Shown one piece after another: positions 1 to 5,970 of a DNA stretch of 7,680 nucleotides. The first letter of the stretch is position 1; every line of letters begins with the position of its first letter. The translations under genes were made by a program, and so were the position numbers. Source of the DNA: Pseudolabrys sp. GTDB lineage: Bacteria; Pseudomonadota; Alphaproteobacteria; Rhizobiales; Xanthobacteraceae. The stretch is from NCBI GenBank assembly GCA_026125925.1, contig JAHCKF010000158.1, forward strand, positions 1 through 7,680. The letters are read 5' to 3'. Below the pieces are notes generated by a model. That model saw only the letters and a list, made by a program, of their open reading frames with translations, ran no database searches and had not been told where the DNA came from.

Positions 1-1688
1 CGCAAGGAGAGTTTGGTCTGACGGCCGCGGCGCAGCACATAGACCGCCTCCTCGGTGGCGATCGCGGTGGCATCGTCGGCCGGACCTGAGCCTTCGACGC
101 GCAACACCGCTTCGCCGCCCTCATAGACGACTTCGGCATTGAGGTTGTGGCCCTCGGCGGTGAGCGGCACGATCAGGCGCCGCGTGCCGGAGAGCTGGAA
201 GCCGTCATCGGCATCCCACGGCGAGTCGTAACTGGCGGTGCGCGCCAACAGCAGTTCGCGCTCGCGCTCGACCAGCGCCTGCGCGCCGAAGGCGGCCGCC
301 GCGTGATCGAGCGGTTGAGGCCCGGCGCCGAGTTCGGTCAGATGCGCGTCGATGAAGCCGGTATCGAATTCGCCATTGCGGAAATCGGGCGCGCGAGCGA
401 GCGCGGCAAGGAAGCCGGCATTGCTGCGCGGGCCGATGACGACGGTGGCGTCGAGCGCGTCGGCCAGACGATCGAGTGCTTCGCCGCGCGTTTCGGCTTT
501 GGCGATCAGCTTGGCGATCATCGGATCGTAGAACGGCGTCACCTCGTCGCCGGTCTCGACTCCGGTATCGACGCGCAGTCCTTCGGCGGCCGGAAAATCG
601 AGCGCGATCAGTCTGCCGGTCGATGGCAGGAACGACTTTTCGGGATCCTCGGCATAAAGCCGCGCCTCGACGGCATGGCCTTCGAGCGGCACCTGATCCT
701 GCTTCAACGGCAGCGGCTCGCCATTGGCGATGCGGAACTGCCACTCCACCAGGTCGAGGCCGGTGATCGCCTCGGTCACCGGATGCTCGACCTGCAGCCG
801 CGTGTTCATTTCCATGAACCAGAAGCCGCCGCTCTTGAGGCCACCGGCGCCGTCGGCGATGAACTCGATGGTGCCGGCGCCGACATAGCCGGCAGCCTTG
901 GCGGCGGCGACCGCAGCGGCGCCCATTTCGGCCCGCAACGCCGCGCTCATGCCCGGCGCCGGCGCTTCCTCGATCACCTTCTGATGGCGGCGCTGCAAGG
1001 AGCAGTCGCGCTCATTGAGGTGAATGGCGTTGCCGTGCGTATCGGCGAAAACCTGCATCTCGATGTGGCGCGGCGCGGTGATGTATTTCTCGATCAGCAC
1101 GCGGGCATCGCCAAAGGCGTTCTGCGCCTCGCGCATCGCGCCTTCCAGTGCGTCGTCGAAATCGGCGTGCTTGTCGACGCGGCGCATGCCCTTGCCGCCG
1201 CCGCCGGCCACCGCCTTGATCAGCACCGGATAACCGATTTCGTAAGCCTTGCGCTTGAGGAACTGCGGGTCCTGCTTGTCGCCGTGATAGCCGGGCACCA
1301 CGGGAACGCTGGCCTTCTCCATCAGCGCCTTGGCGCGGTCCTTCAGGCCCATGGCTTCGATCGCCGCCGGCGGCGGGCCGACGAAGACGATGCCGTTGTC
1401 AGCGCAGGCCTTGGCGAAGGCGGTGTTCTCGGAGAGGAAACCGTAGCCGGGGTGGATGCACTCGGCCTTTGCGGCCTTGGCGGCGGCGATGATCTTCTCG
1501 CTCACCAGATAGCTCTGAGCCGCCGGTGCCGGGCCGATCAGGTGCGCCTCGTCGGCGAGCTTGACGTGCAGCGCGTTGGCGTCCGCCTCCGAGTGAACGG
1601 CGATGGTGCGCATGCCCATGCGTTTGGCGGTGCGCATGATGCGGCAGGCGATTTCGCCGCGATTGGCGATGAGGACGGATTTGAACAT
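1..1688 (-). CDS. mccA: Methylcrotonyl-CoA carboxylase alpha (biotin carboxylase) subunit, 3' end outside window
   Basis: The first 562 residues of an acyl-CoA carboxylase alpha subunit. This subunit carboxylates its own biotin with bicarbonate and ATP; a separate beta subunit then passes the CO2 to the acyl-CoA. The start MFKSVLIANRGEIACR is the canonical biotin carboxylase N-terminus, although no good ribosome-binding site precedes it. Visible motifs are HPGYGFLSEN (79-88), the ATP-grasp glycine loop AGGGGKGM (161-168), RDCSLQRRHQK (227-237) and EMNTRLQVEHPVTE (293-306) with catalytic-type E293, N295, R297 and E301. The biotin carboxylase C-terminal domain runs to about residue 445, followed by the start of the linker/BT region. 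The biotinyl domain with its AMKM motif would lie beyond the left edge. RRHQK, as in methylcrotonyl- and geranyl-CoA carboxylases (propionyl- and acetyl-CoA enzymes usually have RRNQK), and GPAPAAQSYL point to leucine catabolism. Biotin carboxylase identity is near certain; substrate is an inference. Confidence 0.9.
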   Translation of the reverse strand, partial: MFKSVLIANRGEIACRIMRTAKRMGMRTIAVHSEADANALHVKLADEAHLIGPAPAAQSYLVSEKIIAAAKAAKAECIHPGYGFLSENTAFAKACADNGIVFVGPPPAAIEAMGLKDRAKALMEKASVPVVPGYHGDKQDPQFLKRKAYEIGYPVLIKAVAGGGGKGMRRVDKHADFDDALEGAMREAQNAFGDARVLIEKYITAPRHIEMQVFADTHGNAIHLNERDCSLQRRHQKVIEEAPAPGMSAALRAEMGAAAVAAAKAAGYVGAGTIEFIADGAGGLKSGGFWFMEMNTRLQVEHPVTEAITGLDLVEWQFRIANGEPLPLKQDQVPLEGHAVEARLYAEDPEKSFLPSTGRLIALDFPAAEGLRVDTGVETGDEVTPFYDPMIAKLIAKAETRGEALDRLADALDATVVIGPRSNAGFLAALARAPDFRNGEFDTGFIDAHLTELGAGPQPLDHAAAAFGAQALVERERELLLARTASYDSPWDADDGFQLSGTRRLIVPLTAEGHNLNAEVVYEGGEAVLRVEGSGPADDATAIATEEAVYVLRRGRQTKLSL

Positions 1689-1715
1689 GCGGCTGGCGGA
1701 CCCGGGCTATCTCAC

Positions 1716-1875
1716 CGTCATGCCCGGCTTTATGCCGGGCATCCACGTCTTTCTTGCCAGTAACAAAGCAAGACGTGGATGGCATCCGCAACTCGGCAGG
1801 GCCGAGTTGCGCACTTTTTTTTGAGAGGTCCAAGTCGGGCAAGCCCGACTTGGACTGACAAGCCCGGCCATGACG
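1716..1875. repeat. Multi-hairpin palindromic intergenic repeat with CGTCATG/CATGACG ends
   Basis: A 160-bp non-coding element filling most of the gap between the two leftward genes. Its ends are inverted (CGTCATG at 1716-1722, CATGACG at 1869-1875) and continue as imperfect complements into C/G-rich sequence. Inside are four hairpins: ATGCCCGGC/GCCGGGCAT (1720-1728 with 1734-1742); ATCCACGTCTT/AAGACGTGGAT (1741-1751 with 1770-1780); GCAACTCGGC/GCCGAGTTGC (1788-1797 with 1801-1810); and GTCCAAGTCGGGC/GCCCGACTTGGAC (1828-1840 with 1843-1855). The pattern resembles the abundant REP-like repeats of Bradyrhizobium and Rhodopseudomonas chromosomes; that assignment is from memory. The right end lies one base from the stop codon of the neighbouring gene. 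Confidence 0.8.
1788..1822 (+). terminator. Terminator-like hairpin plus T8, rightward
   Basis: A perfect 10-bp stem GCAACTCGGC/GCCGAGTTGC with a 3-base loop (AGG), then GCAC and eight T residues at 1815-1822. Read rightward this resembles a Rho-independent terminator, although four bases separate stem and T-run. Both flanking genes run leftward, so it cannot serve them in this sense; it could only stop antisense transcripts. It may simply be part of the surrounding repeat. Confidence 0.4.
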
Positions 1876-1876
1876 A

Positions 1877-2749
1877 TTATTGGGATTCGTTCGGCACCTG
1901 TGGACGCTTTGGCGGCACCGGGGTCTTGGAGGGTTCGATCGGCACCAGCGGCGTCTTGTCGCCCGGCGCGCCCTGCGTGACCGCGGCGGCCTTGGCCTCG
2001 GCGGCCTCCTTCGACAGAGGCGGCTCGGAATTCATGATGCTGACCGGCGGGATCGAGGCGGCCGAGGGGAAGTCGTATTTCGACGACACCGCACGCGCCT
2101 CCGGCTGCGCCGAGGCGGTCTGCGGCAGCGCCGGCTGCACCGGGACCTGCGACGTCTGCGGTCCGGCCGGCTGGGCCGGCGGCGGCGCGTTCCAGGCGCC
2201 GGCGTGGCGCGAGACGTACTGGTCGAACGTCTGCGCCCTCATGTTCGACTTGAGCATGTTGGCGTCGGCGACCAGCGCGAAGCCCGAGCACTGCGCGGCC
2301 GTGCAGCCGTCGCGCTGGCTCAGCACGTGGGCGGCGATACCGAAGCGGTCGAGCTCGATGGCGCGGCGCGTGGCGGCGAGCCGCGGCGCGACCTCGGGCA
2401 CCGTTTTGGCGTCGGCGAGCAGATCGAGCCGCGCTCCGATATAGGCGACCGCCGCGGCGGTCGCCTGCGGCGAGGCGAAGATGGCGGCCTCGCAGGCAGT
2501 CTCGGTGGTGTCACCGGCGGCGGCGTCGAGACAGGCGAGCGCCGAGCCGGAACCGAGAGCCCGCGCGGTGAGATCGTCGCTGCGCGCGACGATCGCCCGC
2601 CGGTCGGCGGCCCGGTCGCTGCGGCTGAGCGCGTCGGAAACGACGAACAGGCCGGCCAGACCGACCGCCAGCAGAACGCCCGGCGCGATGAGCCGATAAA
2701 GGACAGTCATGATGGTATCGGCACTCCTCGCCCGCTTCCGGCGCATCAT
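1877..2749 (-). CDS. Conserved hypothetical membrane-anchored periplasmic protein, four Cys, Pro-rich tail
   Basis: A 290-residue protein of unknown function. A basic start (MMRRKRAR) leads into one hydrophobic segment (about 17-38), which fits a signal anchor with the rest in the periplasm. A mainly helical domain follows (about 45-185), with cysteines at 73, 86, 149 and 154 (ALACLD, ETACEA, DGCTAAQC) that could form two disulfides. The C-terminal third is a low-complexity Pro/Ala/Gln tail interrupted by the well-defined stretch SKYDFPSAASIPPVSIMN (223-240). I recall similar uncharacterised proteins in Bradyrhizobium and relatives. The start is uncertain. ATG at 2749 has GGAGGTG 9 bases upstream; ATG at 2710 (MTVLYRL) still keeps the hydrophobic segment; a GTG at 2761 is possible but overlaps that Shine-Dalgarno sequence. 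It lies 79 bp downstream of the Bug-type gene in the same direction, so co-transcription is possible. Confidence 0.8.
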   Translation of the reverse strand: MMRRKRARSADTIMTVLYRLIAPGVLLAVGLAGLFVVSDALSRSDRAADRRAIVARSDDLTARALGSGSALACLDAAAGDTTETACEAAIFASPQATAAAVAYIGARLDLLADAKTVPEVAPRLAATRRAIELDRFGIAAHVLSQRDGCTAAQCSGFALVADANMLKSNMRAQTFDQYVSRHAGAWNAPPPAQPAGPQTSQVPVQPALPQTASAQPEARAVSSKYDFPSAASIPPVSIMNSEPPLSKEAAEAKAAAVTQGAPGDKTPLVPIEPSKTPVPPKRPQVPNESQ

Positions 2750-2772
2750 AGCCGGAAGCACCTCCTGCCCTC

Positions 2773-2798
2773 AAATTGCGGCCAGGAACAGGCAATTT
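2773..2798. promoter_or_regulatory. Inverted repeat AAATTGC-N12-GCAATTT
   Basis: Perfect 7-bp inverted arms (2773-2779 and 2792-2798) lie 24 bases upstream of the preferred start of the four-Cys protein gene and downstream of the Bug-type gene stop. The arms are AT-rich in a GC-rich gap. It could be an operator, or a weak hairpin at the end of the upstream transcript; there is no T-run. No regulator is suggested by the sequence. Confidence 0.25.
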
Positions 2799-2828
2799 CG
2801 CGACGCGATACCTGCAAAAGCCGGGAGG

Positions 2829-3791
2829 TCAGCGCACCGTGGCGCCGGAGACCTTCACGACTTCGGCCCATTTCTCGATGTCCTTGTTGAGGTAGGCCTC
2901 GAACTCGGACGGCGTCTTCGGCATCGGGATGGCGCCCTGCTTGAGCCAGGCCTCCTTCACCGCCGGCAGCTCGATGGTCTTGTTCACCGTCTTGTTGAGG
3001 AAGGCGACGACCTCGGGCGGCGTGCCCTTCGGCGCCATCAGGCCGAGCCAGATGGTAGCCTCGTAGCCCGGCACGGTCTCCGCCACCGTCGGCAGGTCCG
3101 GCGTCAGCGGGTTGCGCTTGAGGCCGGTGGTGGCGAGCGCCTTGACCTTGCCGTCCTTGGCGAGCGCCGTCATCGTGGTGATGGCGTCGAACATCATCTG
3201 CACGGTGCCGGCGAGCACGCTGTTGCGGGCGTCGCCCGAGGCGCGGTGTGGCACGTGGACGATGTCGGTCTTGGTCATGGCTTTGAACAGCTCGCCGGCC
3301 ATGTGATACGGCGTGCCCGGGCCCGACGAAGCGTAGTTCAGCTTGCCCGGCTCCTTCTTCGCCAGCGCGATGAACTCGGCGACGTTGCTTGCCGGCACCG
3401 ACGGCGGCACCACCATGATCAGGTCCGAATAATTGATGCTGGCGACCGGCACGAAGTCGCGCATCAGCTTGAACGGCTTGTTCGGGATCAGCGATTCATT
3501 GGTGGTGTGGGTGTTCGACATCAAAAGCAGCGTGTAGCCGTCAGGCGGCGACTTGGCGACGACGTCGGTGCCGATCAGCGAGCCGGCGCCGGGGCGGTCC
3601 TCGACCACGAAGGACTGGCCGGTTTCGTCGGACAGATGCTTGGCCAGCACGCGCGCATAAACGTCGGCCGGGCCGCCGGCCCCGAACGGCACGATGATCT
3701 TCACGGTGCGGCTCGGATAGGTGTCGGCCGAAGCCGGAGCCGCGCTGATGGCCAGAACGGCCAGCGCGAGCAGGCGCAACATGGCGCGCAT
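2829..3791 (-). CDS. Bug/TctC-family tripartite tricarboxylate transporter substrate-binding protein
   Basis: A 320-residue periplasmic solute-binding protein of the Bug (TctC-like) family, which capture carboxylic acids and related small molecules. The signal peptide is clear: MRAMLRLL, a hydrophobic core, and a cleavage site after ASA (residue 22). The mature part begins DTYPSRTVKIIVPF, the usual first strand. Family hallmarks include PFGAGGPAD (35-43), RPGAGSLIGTDVVAKSPPDG (66-85), YASSGPGTPYHMAGELF (153-169) and TTGLKRNPLTPDLPTVAE (221-238). Length is normal. GGGAGGA lies 7 bases before the ATG at 3791, which decides this start over the inner ATG at 3782. No TctA/TctB membrane subunits are nearby, so it is an orphan, as is common in this family. 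The ligand cannot be read from sequence. Confidence 0.95.
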   Translation of the reverse strand: MRAMLRLLALAVLAISAAPASADTYPSRTVKIIVPFGAGGPADVYARVLAKHLSDETGQSFVVEDRPGAGSLIGTDVVAKSPPDGYTLLLMSNTHTTNESLIPNKPFKLMRDFVPVASINYSDLIMVVPPSVPASNVAEFIALAKKEPGKLNYASSGPGTPYHMAGELFKAMTKTDIVHVPHRASGDARNSVLAGTVQMMFDAITTMTALAKDGKVKALATTGLKRNPLTPDLPTVAETVPGYEATIWLGLMAPKGTPPEVVAFLNKTVNKTIELPAVKEAWLKQGAIPMPKTPSEFEAYLNKDIEKWAEVVKVSGATVR

Positions 3792-3847
3792 CGAGAGATC
3801 CTCCCATCGCTTGTTATGGGCGGCATGACGCGATGCCGCTGCGGCGA

Positions 3848-3877
3848 ATTGTAGGTCGCGCCGGCGCCGGATGTCAG
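3848..3877 (-). promoter_or_regulatory. Sigma70-like promoter for the Bug-family gene
   Basis: On the minus strand, CTGACA (-35, at 3872-3877) and TACAAT (-10, at 3848-3853) are 18 bp apart, each one mismatch from consensus. This would start transcription near 3841 and give a leader of about 50 bases. The spacer contains the self-complementary GGCGCCGGCGC-type sequence. The match stands out in GC-rich DNA and implies expression independent of the GYD gene upstream. Confidence 0.5.
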
Positions 3878-3883
3878 ATTTTT

Positions 3884-4219
3884 TTAGACGCCGCCGGCCG
3901 ATTTGAATCCCGGCGCCAGATCGGAGGCGGCGGCGAAGGCGCCCTTGGCCTCGATCGAGGTCATCGCCACCGTGGTCTTGAGATCGGTGACTCCGGCGCC
4001 GGAACCGGCGGCCAGCAGTGCCGCCGCCATCTGGGTGTTGTCGGGGGCGTCGGCGATCAGCAGGAAATCGTAGTCGCCGAAGGTGAGGTAATAGCCGATT
4101 AGCCGGCCGCCGACCTTGGCCAGCAGGCGGGACACCGCGTCGGCGCGATCCTCGGGCTTGATCAGCATGCCCTTGATGGCGTCGCGCGTATAACGCCCCT
4201 GCGTGATGTAGATCGGCAT
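3884..4219 (-). CDS. GYD domain-containing protein
   Basis: A 111-residue soluble protein spanning one GYD domain, a ferredoxin-like alpha/beta fold of about 90 residues found in many bacteria with no firmly assigned biochemical role. The beginning MPIYITQGRYTRDAIKGM, the central GGRLIGYYLTFGDYDFLLIA (38-57) with the naming Gly-Asp-Tyr-Asp motif at 48-51, and the following APDNTQMAAALL helix are typical. The last 20 residues (about 92-111) are an Ala/Gly-rich extension. A purine-rich GGGGAGGGG precedes the ATG, making the start secure. It is a separate gene, 92 bp upstream of the Bug-type gene, and a functional link to it is not evident. Confidence 0.9.
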   Translation of the reverse strand: MPIYITQGRYTRDAIKGMLIKPEDRADAVSRLLAKVGGRLIGYYLTFGDYDFLLIADAPDNTQMAAALLAAGSGAGVTDLKTTVAMTSIEAKGAFAAASDLAPGFKSAGGV

Positions 4220-4255
4220 CGGCCCCCTCCCCGCGGTGATTCAATTTCGCGGACG

Positions 4256-4261
4256 AGTATA
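4256..4261 (-). promoter_or_regulatory. Putative -10 element (TATACT) for the GYD gene
   Basis: The minus strand reads TTATACT about 37 bases before the GYD start codon, one mismatch from TATAAT. No good -35 hexamer lies at the usual distance (GCTGTG at 17 bp). The 5'-untranslated leader would be about 30 bases and includes the ribosome-binding site. Confidence 0.35.
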
Positions 4262-4364
4262 ACCGAAAGCGGCGGCGACACAGCGGCGGGCAAGCCGCGC
4301 GTCAGCAAAAGATGGCGCCCGCGCTTCTCGTCGGATGCCTTGTCGTCGGAAACCGGGCTTGGCG

Positions 4365-5093
4365 TCAGATGCGCTCGAGCTGGCTCTCTTTGGCGACGCG
4401 TTCGAAAGCCTCGACCGAGCTTTTGATCCGGTACTGGCGGTCCTCGCCATCCGACGGCAGCACCTTGATCACGGTATAGGCACCGCTGGCGGCGGCGCGG
4501 CCGAAGCTGGGCGACGTGAAATAGACGTTGTCGCCGACCTTGTACTTGTAGGCGGCGTTGGTGGGCGCGGCTTCCGGCGCCTGAACCGGCTGCACCGGCG
4601 GCGAGAAGGTGCGCATCATGGTCAGCGCGACCAGCGCGCTTTCCGACAGGGTTTCCTTTTCCGCCTGGCGCGCCTTGAGCGCTTCCTTGGCGGCGGCCTT
4701 GGCCGCGATATTGGCGGCGATCTTGGAGACGTGCTTGGCGACCGACTTCGCCGCCGGCTTTTCAACCGGTTTCGACGCCGCCTTGGCCACCGGCTTCGCC
4801 GCGGGCTTGATGACGGGCTTGGTCAGAATCTTGGCCGCCGGCGACTTGGCCGCCGGTTTGGCGGCCGCGGGTTTGGTGGCCGCCGATTTGGTGGTCGCGG
4901 TCAGCTTGGCGCCGTTCTTGCGCACCGATTTAGCCGCGCCGAGCCCGCCCGCGCGGGACGTCCGCGCGCTCGCCCGAGCGCGTGATGATTTGGACTTCTT
5001 TTCGGAAGTCCGCGCCATTTTAGTGACTTTCTTGACGGTGCTCCGGGTGGATTTGCCAGGCCCCCGGGCGGCCTTCTGCGACTGTGTACCCAT
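4365..5093 (-). CDS. Histone-H1-like Lys/Ala/Pro-rich protein with C-terminal conserved small domain
   Basis: A 242-residue, strongly basic protein of unknown function in two parts. Residues 1-146 are Lys/Ala/Ser/Arg-rich and disordered-looking, with degenerate AAKP/KPxxK repeats at about 70-124 like the tails of bacterial histone-H1-like proteins and of eukaryotic H1. A likely helix (125-160) and a Pro/Ala linker (164-180) lead to a compact, largely beta C-terminal domain (181-242): YKYKVGDNVYFTSP, then YTVIKVLPSDGEDRQYRIK and a closing ERVAKESQLERI. I recall similar VGxxVxFTxS...QYRIK...ERVxxES domains in short Rhizobiales proteins; a small SH3/KOW-like barrel is my inference. The tail predicts nonspecific DNA or RNA binding. 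The start is uncertain: ATG 5093 has no Shine-Dalgarno sequence, and ATG 5018 (MARTSEKK) is an alternative. Confidence 0.8.
   Translation of the reverse strand: MGTQSQKAARGPGKSTRSTVKKVTKMARTSEKKSKSSRARASARTSRAGGLGAAKSVRKNGAKLTATTKSAATKPAAAKPAAKSPAAKILTKPVIKPAAKPVAKAASKPVEKPAAKSVAKHVSKIAANIAAKAAAKEALKARQAEKETLSESALVALTMMRTFSPPVQPVQAPEAAPTNAAYKYKVGDNVYFTSPSFGRAAASGAYTVIKVLPSDGEDRQYRIKSSVEAFERVAKESQLERI
4722..4886 (-). repeat. Degenerate coding repeat (AAKP/KPxxK units)
   Basis: Codons 70-124 of the histone-H1-like protein are low-complexity DNA in which variants of the GCC-GCC-AAG-CCG theme recur irregularly. Encoded units include KPAAAKPAAK, KPVIKPAAKPVAK and KPVEKPAAK. Such regions vary in length between strains by slippage and recombination. 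The unit is too degenerate to give an exact copy number. Confidence 0.6.
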
Positions 5094-5132
5094 ATTTCTA
5101 ATATAGCAGCAATTTACGCGAAGGTGGGAAGT

Positions 5133-5161
5133 TTTTTAGTGGAAAAACCGATATATTTCAA
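5133..5161 (-). promoter_or_regulatory. Putative sigma70-like promoter for the H1-like gene
   Basis: Within an AT-rich patch (about 5094-5180), the minus strand has TTGAAA (5156-5161), a 17-bp spacer and TAAAAA (5133-5138). Transcription would begin near 5126, leaving about 33 bases before ATG 5093. The -35 is good and the -10 only fair. No GGAAC-type stress promoter is present on this side of the divergent region. Confidence 0.35.
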
Positions 5162-5260
5162 TCACTTAAAATCATACCAGCGGCTATGCATGTTGTTTCT
5201 ACGCAAATGGCAAAGTCGGGTCCCACGGGAGGATTCCGTGCCAGTTTGAGCCGGTCTGAC

Positions 5261-5286
5261 GGAACTTTGGCGGCCTGCCGCACGTT
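5261..5286 (+). promoter_or_regulatory. EcfG-type general stress promoter (GGAAC-N17-CGTT)
   Basis: GGAAC at 5261-5265 and CGTT at 5283-5286 are separated by 17 bp. This matches the alphaproteobacterial EcfG (general stress response sigma factor) consensus GGAAC-N16/17-CGTT at all nine positions. It points rightward, and transcription should start near 5293, about 33 bases before the 85-residue membrane protein start. It also argues against the upstream TTG (5290) as the start codon, since that would fall at or before the transcript's 5' end. Confidence 0.7.
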
Positions 5287-5325
5287 CGATTGCCACGGAT
5301 GAGCAACCCGCGGGAGTGGATGAAC

Positions 5326-5583
5326 ATGCGACTGTTTTTGGGGATGATCCTGGGCGTCCTGCTGACGATAGGTGGAGCCTATATCTACGACAGCGGCCAC
5401 ACCACCACCGCCGCCGACGTCACGACGGGGACGACCGTCTCGGTCGAGCGGCCGATGGTGAACTGGGACGTGGTCAGCGTGAAGTGGCATGCGCTCACGG
5501 AAGGCGCGCGCCATCAGTGGGATCGCGTGACCGCCAATGTGCAGGCTGAGCGCGCCGTGCGCCCCGCCGAGCCGCGCGGCTGA
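5326..5583 (+). CDS. Small membrane-anchored protein, probable general-stress gene
   Basis: An 85-residue protein of unknown function. Residues 2-21 (RLFLGMILGVLLTIGGAYIY) are one transmembrane segment or signal anchor. The rest is polar and probably periplasmic: a Thr-rich stretch (26-38), the notable motif RPMVNWDVV (42-50), then a probable amphipathic helix with Trp54 and Trp65. I recall short rhizobial proteins with an N-terminal anchor and an MVNWDVV-like motif. The start at 5326 is chosen because GGGAG (5312-5316) lies 9 bases before it; ATG 5320 and ATG 5299 are alternatives, with 5320 only 3 bases from GGGAG. The upstream EcfG-type promoter suggests induction by general stress or stationary phase. 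It ends at a shared hairpin terminator facing another small gene with the same promoter type. Confidence 0.8.
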   Translation: MRLFLGMILGVLLTIGGAYIYDSGHTTTAADVTTGTTVSVERPMVNWDVVSVKWHALTEGARHQWDRVTANVQAERAVRPAEPRG

Positions 5584-5614
5584 TCCAAAGGGCCAAACCG
5601 CTTCCAACAAATGA

Positions 5615-5640
5615 AAAGCCCCGCCGACCGGCGGGGCTTT
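5615..5640. terminator. Bidirectional Rho-independent terminator
   Basis: A perfect 11-bp stem AAAGCCCCGCC/GGCGGGGCTTT with loop GACC. It lies 31 bp after the stop of the rightward gene and 26 bp after the stop of the leftward gene. The stem ends give short T-runs in both directions (TTTCT rightward, TTTTCAT leftward), as expected for a terminator shared by convergent genes. Confidence 0.85.
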
Positions 5641-5666
5641 CTGCGTCCAAGGTCCTTGCGCGAGCG

Positions 5667-5903
5667 TTACGCCGAGCGGGCGTGAACACCCGAGGAACCA
5701 ATCGCAGCGCCAATGGCACGTCGGTCGAGCTGCGTGCCGTCGTCGCCTTCGATCGACAAGGCGACGCGATCGCGACGCGACAGATGATTGGCCCACCACA
5801 GCGCCTCATCGAGCGAGGTGAACTCCTTGTAGAGCATCTTCTGCTTTTCGATCGGCGAAGGATCGGGCGCGCCCTTCGGGCCGCTATAGACACGATAGGT
5901 CAT
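5667..5903 (-). CDS. Small conserved hypothetical protein, probable general-stress gene
   Basis: A 78-residue soluble protein of unknown function. Visible segments are MTYRVYSGPKGAPDPSPIEK (1-20), a helix KEFTSLDEALWWANHL (26-41), a strand RVALSIEGDDGTQLD (46-60), then a short helix and a likely disordered tail. The order strand-helix-strand with EGDDGT is shared by small proteins I recall from Bradyrhizobium-type genomes. AAGGAG lies 7 bases before the ATG at 5903, so the start is secure. An EcfG-type promoter sits 68-93 bases upstream, so it is probably part of the general stress response. There is no membrane segment, signal peptide or metal-binding motif. Confidence 0.85.
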   Translation of the reverse strand: MTYRVYSGPKGAPDPSPIEKQKMLYKEFTSLDEALWWANHLSRRDRVALSIEGDDGTQLDRRAIGAAIGSSGVHARSA

Positions 5904-5970
5904 GGCTAAACTCCTTGCGCTTCCTGCAATCGTTTTCGCCCCCGGTCGGTAATTGGGACACTAGCAAACC

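Noticed and set aside
147..1763. A 538-codon rightward open frame across the carboxylase gene
   Set aside because: It lies antisense to a clear biotin carboxylase with all catalytic motifs. Its own translation is Arg/Gly/His-rich with no domain, as expected from the reverse strand of GC-rich coding DNA.
2709..3854. A 381-codon rightward open frame opposite the Bug-family gene
   Set aside because: Mirror frame of a confident gene. The product is rich in Arg, His and Gly with no recognisable fold or ribosome-binding site.
3792..4244. In-frame extension of the Bug-family gene upstream, overlapping the GYD gene
   Set aside because: The signal peptide and a strong ribosome-binding site place the start at 3791. 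The extension is out of frame with the GYD gene and has no protein-like character.
4722..4886. Possible CRISPR-like or tandem DNA repeat
   Set aside because: The recurring units are in frame, irregular, and explained by AAKP-type codons of the histone-like protein; there are no uniform repeats or spacers.
4335..4985. Arg/Gly-rich rightward frame opposite the histone-like gene
   Set aside because: Its RRR/GGR repeats are the complement of the Lys/Ala/Pro codon repeats of the real gene.
5224..5240. Short inverted repeat CACGG-N7-CCGTG just upstream of the rightward EcfG-type promoter
   Set aside because: Five-base arms are expected by chance in DNA this rich in G and C, and nothing else supports an operator here.
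5694..5698. Another GGAAC, inside the 78-residue gene
   Set aside because: No CGTT follows at 16-17 bp and there is no gene in position to use it.
5158..5799. A 213-codon leftward frame spanning the divergent region, the 85-residue gene and the terminator
   Set aside because: It crosses the EcfG-type promoter, the hairpin terminator and two better-supported genes, and has no ribosome-binding site.
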